Assembly: GCF_001753245.1 (NCBI RefSeq)
Contig: NZ_CP017415.1
Coordinates: 2,846,040 to 2,910,039 of the forward strand
DNA: 64,000 bases
Reading direction: 5' to 3'
From: Acidihalobacter yilgarnensis
GTDB lineage: Bacteria > Pseudomonadota > Gammaproteobacteria > DSM-5130 > Acidihalobacteraceae
The notes beneath the pieces were generated by a model. It was not told where the DNA came from and searched no databases. It saw only the letters and a list, made by a program, of their open reading frames with translations. This document shows, in pieces, positions 24,581 through 33,462 of the stretch; the first letter of the stretch is position 1, and the number at the start of each line of letters is the position of its first letter. A program made the translations under genes and the position numbers.

Positions 24581-25900
24581 TCAGAAGTAGTGTTCGAGCT
24601 GCAAGGAGTAACGATCACTGCGGTATGAATAAATGCCAAAGGTGGAATTTGCATGGGTATGCTGGTATTCGCCAACCAGATACCACCCCGTCGATAACCG
24701 ATACTGCGCACCGATAGATTCCAGATACCGGTCGTCCACCCTCGTTTTGCTTACCAGCGCCCCACCCGACAGACTAATATCGGGCGAATTGTAACGGCTG
24801 TGCTGATAACTCGCGTGCAAGAATATCTTTGTCCGCAATGTCGCCGGCCAATTAGCTCTCACATAGACTTCGTGGCGCGTCGGTGAGGCGCTATAAAACT
24901 GGTTACCGACATTCAAGTCCGCCCGATTATTCAACTCGACCTCGTAGCCGAGTCGCAAATCGAGTTGACTTGGCCTCCAGCGGGTTTGTATGCCCAGCTG
25001 CTGCTGCCCACCTGTAAGATAGGCGTAAGGCGCAATCCCGGTAATATGGCTATACCGATACCTCAGACGAACCGTCCAGGCATCACCCAGCGGGTGCCAC
25101 GCGCGCAGATCCAGCGAATTGAATTGCTCAAAGGCTGCGCCGTGCAAATAACTGTAATTCACATAACCGGCCACCTCTGTACTCCAGCCCGTCACCGGAC
25201 GGCGGTAGGCAAGCCCCAAGCGCAACAAAGTTTGATTGTAAGTATTCAATGATGGGTAGCTGACGTGATAAACCGTGCTGATCAATCTCAGGCCATGGTC
25301 GGGTGTCCCTTGTAGCTGACCGATCGCGCCTGCTAAAAATTGCGCGAAATACGAGCCTTGTCCGGCAGCCGCGATTAGGTTTGAACGCGACAATAACGAG
25401 ACGTTATTGTCATATCCGCCGCCCAGATTGGCAAAACCGACCCAGCGCGCAGCCCCGCGAACCGACTTGGGATTCAATCGAATAAGCTGCTCGTAAGCCA
25501 GAGCCTTGATTTTCTCGGAATGGGCCGAAGCTGCCGCCAGCTTGAACTCCGATTCAGCAGTCGCTTTTCGGCGCTCACTCAAGGCAATTAACCCAAGATT
25601 GTAATGCGCTAACGCCGCGAGCGCGGGCTCCCGACTTAGCGTCTCGAACTCGCTCTCTGCTTCGCGATAACGCCCCAACTTGAAATAAGTCGACCCCAGA
25701 TCGTAGCGCAGGTTGGTTGAATCTATGCCAGATTCGCGTGCCTTGAGGAAGGCAGACAGGGCAGCTTCATAGTCACCTAAGCGAAAAGCGGAAACCCCCT
25801 TCTCGAAGGCCGCAATCCCCGGAGATGCCTCCGCCGTGCCTATAGACAAGGCTAGGCAAATTGCAATTGCAACTGGTGCGAACTTGAACCCCGGTCGCAT
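24581..25900 (-). CDS. outer-membrane protein: TPR domain plus beta-barrel
   Basis: The 439-residue protein has a signal peptide (MRPGFKFAPVAIAICLALSI…, cleaved near AEAS), three or so TPR units (about 30-145, for example GVSAFRLGDYEAALSAFLKA and LRYDLGSTYFKLGRYREAE), and a C-terminal part (about 160-439) of alternating aromatic/hydrophobic strands ending in YSLQLEHYF, the terminal-Phe signature for BAM insertion. The layout resembles Slam-type (TPR plus DUF560) proteins, which help surface lipoproteins out, though it is somewhat shorter. I chose the ATG at 25900 with AGGGAG upstream. It is the last gene of the sigma-factor operon, so it may export or anchor the small secreted protein before it. 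Confidence 0.78.
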   Translation of the reverse strand: MRPGFKFAPVAIAICLALSIGTAEASPGIAAFEKGVSAFRLGDYEAALSAFLKARESGIDSTNLRYDLGSTYFKLGRYREAESEFETLSREPALAALAHYNLGLIALSERRKATAESEFKLAAASAHSEKIKALAYEQLIRLNPKSVRGAARWVGFANLGGGYDNNVSLLSRSNLIAAAGQGSYFAQFLAGAIGQLQGTPDHGLRLISTVYHVSYPSLNTYNQTLLRLGLAYRRPVTGWSTEVAGYVNYSYLHGAAFEQFNSLDLRAWHPLGDAWTVRLRYRYSHITGIAPYAYLTGGQQQLGIQTRWRPSQLDLRLGYEVELNNRADLNVGNQFYSASPTRHEVYVRANWPATLRTKIFLHASYQHSRYNSPDISLSGGALVSKTRVDDRYLESIGAQYRLSTGWYLVGEYQHTHANSTFGIYSYRSDRYSLQLEHYF

Positions 25901-26001
25901 CAAACACTCCCTGTGCAAGACGGAGAGGCGCCCGGGTCCGGGTGCCTCTCCTTAGTCGATTCGTTCATCCCTGTTTAGACTAAGCGCAAGCGTTCTTCAA
26001 C

Positions 26002-26436
26002 TCAATCTGTATCTACTTCTCTATCTTGCGGTGTCTGGGCGCTTTGTTGCGCCTGATTCATCAATTCCTGGGTCTGATTCTGGTGTTCCACCGACCTTGC
26101 CTCTTGGCTGGCGCTGGTAGCCTGCTGAGAAACTTCTGAGGGCTCCGCTGATCCACCTGCCTCCGAATGCCCATCCAGCCCTTGATGCTCATGCTCACCA
26201 TGTGCCAGAACATCTTGCGTAGCGCCATTGCTCGCGGGCAAGACAATCTCATGCTCAATGACGTCCTTGACATCTTGACTCGGACCTACAACGTTGATGG
26301 TGACATCTAGATCGTTGCCGGCGGCCCGCACCGGAAACGACTGGCTCATACCAATACAGAACAAGATCGCCGCCAGAGCGCCGATCCGTCCTTTTCGCCC
26401 GCGATGTTTTTTTATGTATGAAATTCCGTTCAGCAT
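26002..26436 (-). CDS. secreted small protein, His/Gln/Ser-rich tail
   Basis: I do not recognise a family. The 144-residue precursor begins with a basic N-terminus (YIKKHRGRKGRIG) and a signal peptide (ALAAILFCIGMSQSFPVRA) that cleaves near residue 39. The mature part starts with a beta-like section (DLDVTINVVGPSQDVKDVIEHEIVLP), followed by a low-complexity region with HGEHEHQGLDGHSE and a Gln/Ser/Ala-rich end. The His cluster could bind metal. It lies 32 bp after the anti-sigma gene and 101 bp before the TPR-barrel gene, all on one strand. Confidence 0.6.
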   Translation of the reverse strand: MLNGISYIKKHRGRKGRIGALAAILFCIGMSQSFPVRAAGNDLDVTINVVGPSQDVKDVIEHEIVLPASNGATQDVLAHGEHEHQGLDGHSEAGGSAEPSEVSQQATSASQEARSVEHQNQTQELMNQAQQSAQTPQDREVDTD

Positions 26437-26468
26437 TATCCCACGTCCATTCGCCCGGGTGTTGAGAT

Positions 26469-27110
26469 TCAAATATTGGACATCGCATTCGGGCCTCTTA
26501 CATGCACGCCAACTTGTATTTCACGCGCATATTGCCCGTATTGGACCTCTGCACGCAGCACACCGTGCCCGGTCCGCTCGGCAACCAACGGCAGGCTTAG
26601 CAAGTTACGCCCCTGCTTGAGCTTGCCGTGCCAGACAATCTCTCGCTCGCCGGGATGGCCGGCAACCTCGACGCCCACCGGTAACATAACGGTAAAACGA
26701 ACGCCATCTACCGGCTTGGAAGCATTGAACACGAGTCTGATCGTGTCCTTACCCTGTGCAAGCTGGACCATCGGTGTGGCGTTTTCCTGGGCTTGCCGCT
26801 GCACACCGATACCGATACCGATACCCGCCAGCAAGCTTGCCGCAATCGCGAGTCCGACCATACGTTGACGAATGGGCTTACGCGTCGGCGGCTGCCGGAC
26901 AGCGGTGGCGATGGCCCGTTCGGAAAACCCCTGACGCATGGGTGGCACTGGCAGTTTGCGCAGGTCGTTCCACACGCGGCGCTCCCAGCTCAAATGCTCA
27001 CGACAGGCCGGGCAGTAGGCCAAATGTCCATCCAGCTCGCGACGATCCTCCGAAGAGATCGTGCCATCCAGATACCGATCAAAACGCCTACGATAGACTG
27101 GGCAGTTCAT
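26469..27110 (-). CDS. membrane anti-sigma factor with zinc-finger domain
   Basis: The 213-residue protein begins with a zf-HC2 anti-sigma domain (GHLAYCPACREHL carries the His-x3-Cys-x2-Cys zinc site). It continues through a Pro/Arg-rich linker, a single transmembrane segment (about 85-105, MVGLAIAASLLAGIGIGIGV) and a periplasmic beta-rich domain (about 118-213). It would hold the cognate sigma factor at the membrane until a signal arrives. Its ATG overlaps the sigma gene's end by 23 bp. The periplasmic domain (VRFTVMLPVGVEVAGHPGER) resembles folds that sense surface proteins. The signal is unknown. Confidence 0.85.
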   Translation of the reverse strand: MNCPVYRRRFDRYLDGTISSEDRRELDGHLAYCPACREHLSWERRVWNDLRKLPVPPMRQGFSERAIATAVRQPPTRKPIRQRMVGLAIAASLLAGIGIGIGVQRQAQENATPMVQLAQGKDTIRLVFNASKPVDGVRFTVMLPVGVEVAGHPGEREIVWHGKLKQGRNLLSLPLVAERTGHGVLRAEVQYGQYAREIQVGVHVRGPNAMSNI

Positions 27111-27729
27111 CGGTCATCACCTCGTCCAAAAAATAGAGTTCCTTCTGGCCGACCTTGCGGGCCATCAGGCTGTCCTTAAGCGCGCGGCGCGCGCGGAACA
27201 AACGCGACTTCAGGGTGCCGACCGGCACGTCCAGGGTTTCCGCCAACTCCACCAGGCTGTAACCCTCGACGTCGTGCAACATCAGCACCGCTTTCTGCTC
27301 TTCGTTGAGTGCCTCCATGGCCTCCATGATATGGCCTTCGAGAAGTCCATGTTCGACGGAGGTCTCAGGGCCGGCCTCAGGGGAGGCCATACGGTCCCAC
27401 ACGCCCATGCAGCCCCCATCTTCGTCCGATTCGCCATGTTTATCGAGATGCCCCTGTGGGCTTCTCGCATGCCGCCGGCGTCCGTCGACGAATAAATTGT
27501 ACAAGGCACGCATTAACCAAGGCTTCAACACATCGATGCTAGCCAGCTCTGCCGACTTGGGATAAAGCTTGATCAGCAGATCCTGCACGAGATCCTCAGC
27601 ATCCTCCTGGTGCCCGGTAAAGCGATAGGCTACCCGGTACATTGTCTCGACATGAGGCGCGATCAGCGCCTCGAAGTCATCGGGCGGCAGCGGCCTGCTA
27701 AACCATTTGCTGAGTCGTTGACTGTTCAT
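27088..27729 (-). CDS. ECF-family RNA polymerase sigma factor
   Basis: The 213-residue sigma factor has region 2 (about 22-90: VETMYRVAYRFTGHQEDAEDLVQDLLIKLYP, WLMRALYNLFVDGRRR) and region 4 (about 145-195: LNEEQKAVLMLHDVEGYSLVELAETLDVPVG), separated by an acidic linker. It would direct transcription of its own operon in response to an envelope signal relayed by the membrane anti-sigma. I chose the ATG at 27729; a GTG directly before it is in frame too. The C-terminus is longer than usual, with ELYFLDEVMTDELP. The family subgroup cannot be set by eye. Confidence 0.92.
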   Translation of the reverse strand: MNSQRLSKWFSRPLPPDDFEALIAPHVETMYRVAYRFTGHQEDAEDLVQDLLIKLYPKSAELASIDVLKPWLMRALYNLFVDGRRRHARSPQGHLDKHGESDEDGGCMGVWDRMASPEAGPETSVEHGLLEGHIMEAMEALNEEQKAVLMLHDVEGYSLVELAETLDVPVGTLKSRLFRARRALKDSLMARKVGQKELYFLDEVMTDELPSLS

Positions 27730-27853
27730 CACCTACTGACACGACGGATACAACGAAAAGGTTCCACGGGCGAACACGCGCGTGATAGGCGATAGATTAT
27801 CTGGATTCAAGGATAGTTTGAACTGATTGATGTCCAGGCAAATAGTCGCGTGA

Positions 27854-29092
27854 TCAGAAACCCGTGTGCACGCTCCCCAGATAGGCATTTGCGGGATAGC
27901 CCTGCCGCTCCCAGGTCCCGGCGACCGGATGCCTCGTGGCGACGATACGATTTACCCATTTGACTGACTTGTAGCCATACATGGCAGGAACGACCAATCG
28001 CAGCGGGAATCCCCCTCTCGTGCTCAGCGGGGTTCCGGCGATCCCGTAAGCCAGCAACACGCCATCCGCGCGCGCCTGTTCAAGACTCAGACAATCCACG
28101 TAGACGCCATCTGCGGAATAGAAGACCAGATAGCGAGCATTCGGCAACAATCGCGCCTGCGCCAGCAGGTTATCCGTAGTCACCCCATCCCAGGGTACGT
28201 CGGGCACGCTCCACCCGGTGACGCAGTGGAAGGTTTTGCGCTCGCGCGTCAGCGTCAAGCGTCGGATTTCGTCTAGACGAAGCGTAGCGGGTTGCGCCAC
28301 CAAACCCTCGATCGCGAGCCGATACCCTACCGGCTCGATGCTCGGGAAAGCACCCGTATAGCTGTAGCGTTCGGGGAAGGCCCACTGTGCTGCAGCATCG
28401 CTACTGTCGATACCATCGCCGCTACCTGGCGCGCCGTCCATTCGACGCCGTCCGCCGACTAAGCCGAGAAAACCGAAACTCGCGGCCACCATCGATGCAC
28501 CCAGTGTAATGAAGCGGCGCCGCGTGAAATCGATACGCCAGTTCAGTGGGTGATCGGTCCGCTGAAAGGACACCGTGCGCAACAACGCATGTATCGTCAA
28601 CCAGCCCATGAGGCCGTAGGCGACCCAGCCATGCCAGCCGAAGGCAACGGCATTCCAGCGCACGGGGAAGCTCGCATCGAACCACAGCACATAACCGCTG
28701 ACGCCCAAAAACAGGCCGCCGGCGGAAACCAACGCCCAGTCGACCAGACGCACCCGCCGCAATAATCGCGGTGACGACAGCAGTGCCGTCATCAGGGCGA
28801 TCAGAAAGGCTGAACCCAGCCACACGTGCAGTGCGTAGATCCGCTGCAGCCAGGGCAGTAAAACGGCGTGCAAAGCCGGCAAGTAGATCGCTACGCCGCT
28901 CAGCATCAGCACGATGAACGACACAAGCAGGAAGACATGAGTCAAACGCAACGTTAACGGCCAGCTACGGCGTCGCAGCCAGTGGCCGAGCGCCGGCCAG
29001 TGCGCCGCCAAGGTCTTGTGGGCCAGCAATCCCACACCCAGCAAGGCGAAAGGCAGTAGCCCCCATAGATAAACAGGCGATGGCACGGTCAT
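27854..29092 (-). CDS. cytochrome b / molybdopterin-oxidoreductase fusion
   Basis: The 412-residue protein joins an N-terminal b-type cytochrome membrane domain to a C-terminal sulfite-oxidase-like domain. Residues 1-about 185 contain four to five transmembrane helices with candidate heme His in LRLTHVFLLV, IYALHVWLGS, FGWHGWVAYG and WLTIHALLR. A twin-Arg-like motif (FTRRRFITLGAS) precedes another hydrophobic segment, then the Oxidored_molyb domain (about 245-412) with Cys in FHCVTGWSVPDVPWDGV, the likely Mo ligand. MsrP and MsrQ are separate proteins; here similar parts are fused. Substrate unknown: sulfite, sulfoxides or protein methionine sulfoxide are options. The end is in a tight place before a divergent gap, with GAGGAAG before the ATG. 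Confidence 0.8.
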   Translation of the reverse strand: MTVPSPVYLWGLLPFALLGVGLLAHKTLAAHWPALGHWLRRRSWPLTLRLTHVFLLVSFIVLMLSGVAIYLPALHAVLLPWLQRIYALHVWLGSAFLIALMTALLSSPRLLRRVRLVDWALVSAGGLFLGVSGYVLWFDASFPVRWNAVAFGWHGWVAYGLMGWLTIHALLRTVSFQRTDHPLNWRIDFTRRRFITLGASMVAASFGFLGLVGGRRRMDGAPGSGDGIDSSDAAAQWAFPERYSYTGAFPSIEPVGYRLAIEGLVAQPATLRLDEIRRLTLTRERKTFHCVTGWSVPDVPWDGVTTDNLLAQARLLPNARYLVFYSADGVYVDCLSLEQARADGVLLAYGIAGTPLSTRGGFPLRLVVPAMYGYKSVKWVNRIVATRHPVAGTWERQGYPANAYLGSVHTGF

Positions 29093-29176
29093 GTTGCTTC
29101 CTCAAGCGTACGGCCAATCAGCCGCTTTCCGCCTTTAGACGCGACGAGCCGGGAAATATTACAGTGTAGCGGCAAG

Positions 29177-30580
29177 TTACTGCGCCTCTCTGGGATGACG
29201 GCCCTTGAGTTTGCTCAGAATCTCCTCGCGCGCCTCGCGCAGGATCGAATCCCGATCAAGCGAATCGAGAATTTCCCGCACCATACGCTTGGGCCCACCC
29301 TCGCCCCAAGACTTGCCTGCCGCCAAGTAGCGCTCGGCTGCCTGACCCACGACGTAAGTTGCAAAGTAAGCCACCGCCCCCTGAGCCGTACCCGTGGCCA
29401 ATGTCGAAAACCCACCGCTGCCGAGCTTGAGTAATCCGGAAACCAGGTTCAGTGCCCAGGCCGTACCCATCAACGCGGCCAGCTGCCCGGAGATCACCGC
29501 TACCAGACGTCCAGCCTCGACGCGCGAAAAAGGCATACCGTACACACGGCTCAGATGTACCACCATGCCGATATCGAGCATGACGGCCGCCACCAGATCG
29601 GCACCAGGGATCGGATTGAACCCCACGGCCACACCTTTGGACAGGCAATACAAGCGTATCACCCGTTCACCTATCGCATGCTTGGCGGCAAGTATGCGCT
29701 CCGCCACGCGGTCGCTCAGGCGGCCTGCGAACAGGCCCGCGTTCAAGGCGGCCAAGGTCTTGCCCTCGGCCTCCAGCACAGACCAGAGACGCAGCTTGAG
29801 ATCATCGATATCCACTGGGGGACGGAAGCGTTCCTCGGTCTCTTCACCGGCGGCATCCACGCGTACGCGTACGCGGACGCGTTCAGCGGGCGCGGCGGCG
29901 GTCAGTACCAGACGCTCGGGCGCCAATTGGTCCTTCACGCGCGACAACAATACCTCACGCAACGTGGTCCGTTCGTCGGCGGTATAACGATCTGCCTTGT
30001 TGAGGACCAGGATCACGGCCGCCTGTTCGCGCAATACCCAGCCCAGCGCCTCAAATTCGGAGGCAGTCATGTCGCCGTCGATGACGAACAAGATCAAATC
30101 GGATTCCGTTGCGACTTCCCGGGCCAATCGTTCGCGTGCCTCGCCCGCCACCTCGTTGATGCCCGGCGTGTCGATCAAATAGACGCCACCGGCATCGAAG
30201 GACTCCCAGCGGGCCTCGGCACTGTGGCGGGTTTCGCCGTGCAGTGGGCTGGTGGCGAAACGCTCGTCACCGAGCAACGCGTTGAGCAATGCTGACTTGC
30301 CGACGCTGACGCGGCCGAACACGGCCACATGCACATGACCGTGCTCGATCTTGTCCAGCAAACGCTGCACGCGGGCGTAATCTTCCGCCAGCTCCGCTCG
30401 GACGACAGCCGGCACGCGCTCGTCATCGAGCAGTTCGCGCAGACTTTCACGCGCCAGCGACAGGTGCCGTTCGCCGCCGCGATCCTGCACAGCGGTCGGC
30501 TCGCCCTCAGTCTCCGCGCTCGCGCTGGGTTTTGACCAACCATTCGGCCAGGCGGCGCGCACGCGCTTCCAGATCTTCAC
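29177..30580 (-). CDS. dynamin-like/Era-type GTPase with DUF697 domain (first of a pair)
   Basis: The 467-residue protein has a G domain with P-loop GRVSVGKSALLN, switch region DTPGINEV and NKAD guanine motif, followed by a membrane-associated C-terminal region of the DUF697 type (GVAVGFNPIPGADLVAAVML…). DUF697 proteins such as YcjF are linked to membrane stress. The listed ATG overlaps the upstream GTPase gene by 74 bp; a GTG at 30490 would remove most of that overlap, so the true start could be there. It is the last gene of the long minus-strand series starting at 38507. The role is unknown; the pairing with a second similar GTPase suggests heteromer formation. Confidence 0.75.
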   Translation of the reverse strand: MKIWKRVRAAWPNGWSKPSASAETEGEPTAVQDRGGERHLSLARESLRELLDDERVPAVVRAELAEDYARVQRLLDKIEHGHVHVAVFGRVSVGKSALLNALLGDERFATSPLHGETRHSAEARWESFDAGGVYLIDTPGINEVAGEARERLAREVATESDLILFVIDGDMTASEFEALGWVLREQAAVILVLNKADRYTADERTTLREVLLSRVKDQLAPERLVLTAAAPAERVRVRVRVDAAGEETEERFRPPVDIDDLKLRLWSVLEAEGKTLAALNAGLFAGRLSDRVAERILAAKHAIGERVIRLYCLSKGVAVGFNPIPGADLVAAVMLDIGMVVHLSRVYGMPFSRVEAGRLVAVISGQLAALMGTAWALNLVSGLLKLGSGGFSTLATGTAQGAVAYFATYVVGQAAERYLAAGKSWGEGGPKRMVREILDSLDRDSILREAREEILSKLKGRHPREAQ

Positions 30581-31994
30581 CCAACACCTCCCTGAATGCC
30601 TGCTCGACCATGCCCTGGCTCAGCTGTCCTCGACTTTCGAGTGTACGCGCGACGGCACGCCCCAGGGCATCGAAGATCAATCCATAGGCGATTGCCTGCA
30701 CCACACCGCCCACCACCGTACCCAAACCTGGAAATGCCTTGAGACCGTTGCCGACTACGCTCAGCACCAGCGGCAATACGCGTCCAACGCGACTCTGCAC
30801 ACCCTTGAGAAATTGCTGAATATCGAGAGCCTGCACCGGCACCTCGTACAGCTCGCACAATTCGCGCACCAGTGCGGTGCCCAGATAACCCTGCACCAGT
30901 ACGTCAGCACCTGGGGCCACCGTGGCCATCGCCGCCAAGGCCGCCTTGCGCGAGCTGCTACGGATCAGACGATCCGCAGCCTGACGCCGCCAGTCACGCT
31001 CGGCGATGGCCAGACGCTCGGCGGCCAGGGCAAAGATCGCGCCGTCGCGCAACTGCTCCAGCAGTTGCGGATCGCCGTCGACCGAGCGCTGCAGTGCGTC
31101 ACGCAAGGCGGCCACTTCCGGGGGTGTCGCACGAAGCTCGCGCACCTCGCCGCCGCCGGCCAACTCGCGAACGACCTCACGCTGCCCGCCGGCGCTCACT
31201 GCCACCACCGGTGCCACCACGCCCTCCGTCGCCAGCCGTTCACGCACTCTCGCGGCAATCTCCGTCAACAACTCGGCAGAATGCCGATCACTCTTGTTGA
31301 TCGCGAGCACCAGCGGCTTGTGTAGGGCCGCTAGCCGCGACAAACCGGACTGCTCGCTGCGAGTGAGATCGCCCTCGACCACGAATACCACCAACTGCGC
31401 ACGCTGCGCTTCCGCCGTGGCCAATTCGTCCAACCGACCGCCGATCTCGCCGGTACCCGGGACATCGGCCAGCACCAGTTCGTCGCCTGCCGGACTCTGC
31501 CAGTGGTAATGCGTCACCGTACGCGTCACACCAGCCCGTACGCCGACTTCCGCCTCCGCGCCCGGCACCAAAGCCCGGATCAGGCTGCTCTTGCCCACGC
31601 TGACCTCGCCGAACAGGGCCACGTAAAGCCGCCCGCTCGCTCGGCGCGCACCCAGTTCGGCCAGTTCAGCACGAGCACTGGCCACATCGATGCCTCGCGT
31701 TTCGGCCGATTGCAGGCGCGCCTCAAGCCCGATTTCCCCTAGATCACCATTCGTCTGTTGCGAGTGCCGGCCGCGCGGCGCTCGCAACAGACGGAACACA
31801 AGCCAGGCTCCAGCACCCAAAAACGCCAGCAACAGAACGAAATAGGTCGCATAAACCCAGGGCGGCAACTCGGATAAGCGCTGCCATACGCGCAGGACAA
31901 GATCGGTGATCGCGAGCGAAAGCAACAATGCCAGCAACAGAACGAGCGCGAGGCCCACGCCGAGGAGCTGTCGAAGGGTTGGTTTGAGATTCAT
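30507..31994 (-). CDS. membrane GTPase with DUF697-like C-terminus (second of a pair)
   Basis: The 495-residue protein starts with two transmembrane helices (about 8-32 VGLALVLLLALLLSLAI and 45-70 YATYFVLLLAFLGAGAW). A G domain follows: P-loop GEVSVGKSSLIRA, DVPGTGEIGG and NKSD. A helical region ends in a DUF697-like part (ATVAPGADVLVQGYLGTALV) and a C-terminal acidic-basic tail. Its last 74 bp are shared with the next GTPase in another frame. It starts 31 bp after the histidine-kinase gene, in the same direction. The two GTPases resemble each other in order of domains and are probably ancient duplicates. No substrate process is shown by sequence. Confidence 0.78.
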   Translation of the reverse strand: MNLKPTLRQLLGVGLALVLLLALLLSLAITDLVLRVWQRLSELPPWVYATYFVLLLAFLGAGAWLVFRLLRAPRGRHSQQTNGDLGEIGLEARLQSAETRGIDVASARAELAELGARRASGRLYVALFGEVSVGKSSLIRALVPGAEAEVGVRAGVTRTVTHYHWQSPAGDELVLADVPGTGEIGGRLDELATAEAQRAQLVVFVVEGDLTRSEQSGLSRLAALHKPLVLAINKSDRHSAELLTEIAARVRERLATEGVVAPVVAVSAGGQREVVRELAGGGEVRELRATPPEVAALRDALQRSVDGDPQLLEQLRDGAIFALAAERLAIAERDWRRQAADRLIRSSSRKAALAAMATVAPGADVLVQGYLGTALVRELCELYEVPVQALDIQQFLKGVQSRVGRVLPLVLSVVGNGLKAFPGLGTVVGGVVQAIAYGLIFDALGRAVARTLESRGQLSQGMVEQAFREVLGEDLEARARRLAEWLVKTQRERGD

Positions 31995-32025
31995 GCCGCG
32001 ATTGTAGCGAGCCCTGCGACGCGCG

Positions 32026-33462
32026 TCAGAGCGCGGGGAAATCGAGCGTCACGCTCAGCCCCGGTTGCGCATCACCCAGGCTCACCGTGGCACTGTGCAG
32101 CTGCGCCACGGCCTTGACCAGTGCGAGGCCCAAACCGTTCCCGGGTGTGCTGCGTGCGGTATCCAGACGGACAAAACGCTGCATCACCCGCGCATGCTCC
32201 GCATCCGGTATCCCCGGCCCGCTATCGCTGACGGTCAAGCGCACCCGCCCCGGTTCGCGGCTCAATGCCAAACGCACGTGACCACCGGTCGGTGTGTACT
32301 TGATTGCATTGTCCAACAGATTACCGACGGCCTGGGCGATCAGATCCCGATGCCCGCTGACGCAGGCTCCGGCTACCCGGTCGAAATCAAGTTGCAGTCC
32401 CGCTTCTTCGGCCAACGCGCCGTAGAGTTCGCCAAGATCGGCAGCCAATGCGTCAAGGTCCACCGGCGAGAAATCCTTACGCCGCATGCCCGCTTCTGCC
32501 TGGGCGATACTCAGCAGGGCATTGAAGGTCTGGATGATGCCCTCCAGATCCGCCACCGCACCCTCGATCACCTCACGATATTCGGTCGCCTCCCGCGCCT
32601 CCAGCAGCGCCACCTCAAGCCGGTTGCGCAGGCGCGTCAATGGGCTGCGCAGGTCGTGCGCGACGTTGTCGGTGACCTCGCGCATGCCACAAACGAGTTG
32701 GTCGATACGACTGAGCATGGCGTTGAGCCGCTCGGCCAACTCGTCGAACTCGTCGCCCCGGCCAGCAACCGGTATACGCTGCGACAGACGCCCCGCCATG
32801 ATTTCGCCGGCAGCTTCGCTCACGGATTCCAGTCGGCGCAAGACATTCCGCCCCATCAACACACCGCCCAGCAACGACATCAACGCAACCACGCCGACCC
32901 CCCAGGCGATCGAGGCGAAGGTATGATCGGCCAGTTGTTCCTCGCTGCTAAGTGCCTGTCCGATCAGTAGTCTCGCGCCCTGTTTGAGTGGCGTCGTCAA
33001 GGTCCGAACGTCCACATCGTCGTCGTCGGCGCGCTGATCCTTCGGGATACTCAGGTTGTCGAGATTGATGTAACCGAAGCCGTGTCCCCCGTCGAGCCCT
33101 GACGGCCAGAACAGGAAATTGCCGGCCAGCCGTTGATCGCCTGCGCCGAGTATCAACCAGAAATGCCCACCGCTGACGTCGTCGCGAGCGCGTCGGTTTA
33201 CCGTTGTCGCCAATGCTGACAGCCCGCCTTTATGGTACTCATGAATCAGCCCGTCACGCTCCATGATCAGCGCCGCATCCACCTGAGCGGTGATATAACG
33301 CGTGGTCGACCAATAGATCACCCCCAACGTCACCGCGGTCAACAAGCTGTACAGCAGCGCATAGAACAGCGACAGACGGAAGGCCGTGGTCTGAAACAGC
33401 GCATAGCGTCTCTGCAACCTTCGCAACGGGGCCACGCCGTCAATGCCACGCGCGCCACGCAT
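32026..33462 (-). CDS. sensor histidine kinase (EnvZ/QseC-like)
   Basis: The 478-residue membrane kinase has a short N-terminal cytoplasmic stretch, one TM helix (about 32-54, ALLYSLLTAVTLGVIYW), a periplasmic sensor region, a second TM (IAWGVGVVALMSLLGGVLMG), a HAMP domain, the H-box VAHDLRSPLTRLR and a GHKL ATPase (NLLDNAIKYTPTGG; SDSGPGIP; GNGLGLALVKA). I chose the ATG at 33462, which overlaps the opgG stop as TGATG. Its probable response regulator is at 37827-38507, at the head of the same operon with opgH and opgG between. This suggests that it senses osmolarity or envelope state and tunes glucan synthesis. Confidence 0.93.
   Translation of the reverse strand: MRGARGIDGVAPLRRLQRRYALFQTTAFRLSLFYALLYSLLTAVTLGVIYWSTTRYITAQVDAALIMERDGLIHEYHKGGLSALATTVNRRARDDVSGGHFWLILGAGDQRLAGNFLFWPSGLDGGHGFGYINLDNLSIPKDQRADDDDVDVRTLTTPLKQGARLLIGQALSSEEQLADHTFASIAWGVGVVALMSLLGGVLMGRNVLRRLESVSEAAGEIMAGRLSQRIPVAGRGDEFDELAERLNAMLSRIDQLVCGMREVTDNVAHDLRSPLTRLRNRLEVALLEAREATEYREVIEGAVADLEGIIQTFNALLSIAQAEAGMRRKDFSPVDLDALAADLGELYGALAEEAGLQLDFDRVAGACVSGHRDLIAQAVGNLLDNAIKYTPTGGHVRLALSREPGRVRLTVSDSGPGIPDAEHARVMQRFVRLDTARSTPGNGLGLALVKAVAQLHSATVSLGDAQPGLSVTLDFPAL

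Noticed and set aside
29555-30295. 246-residue plus-strand frame opposite the first GTPase
   Set aside because: Antisense of a P-loop GTPase; no motif and no ribosome site.
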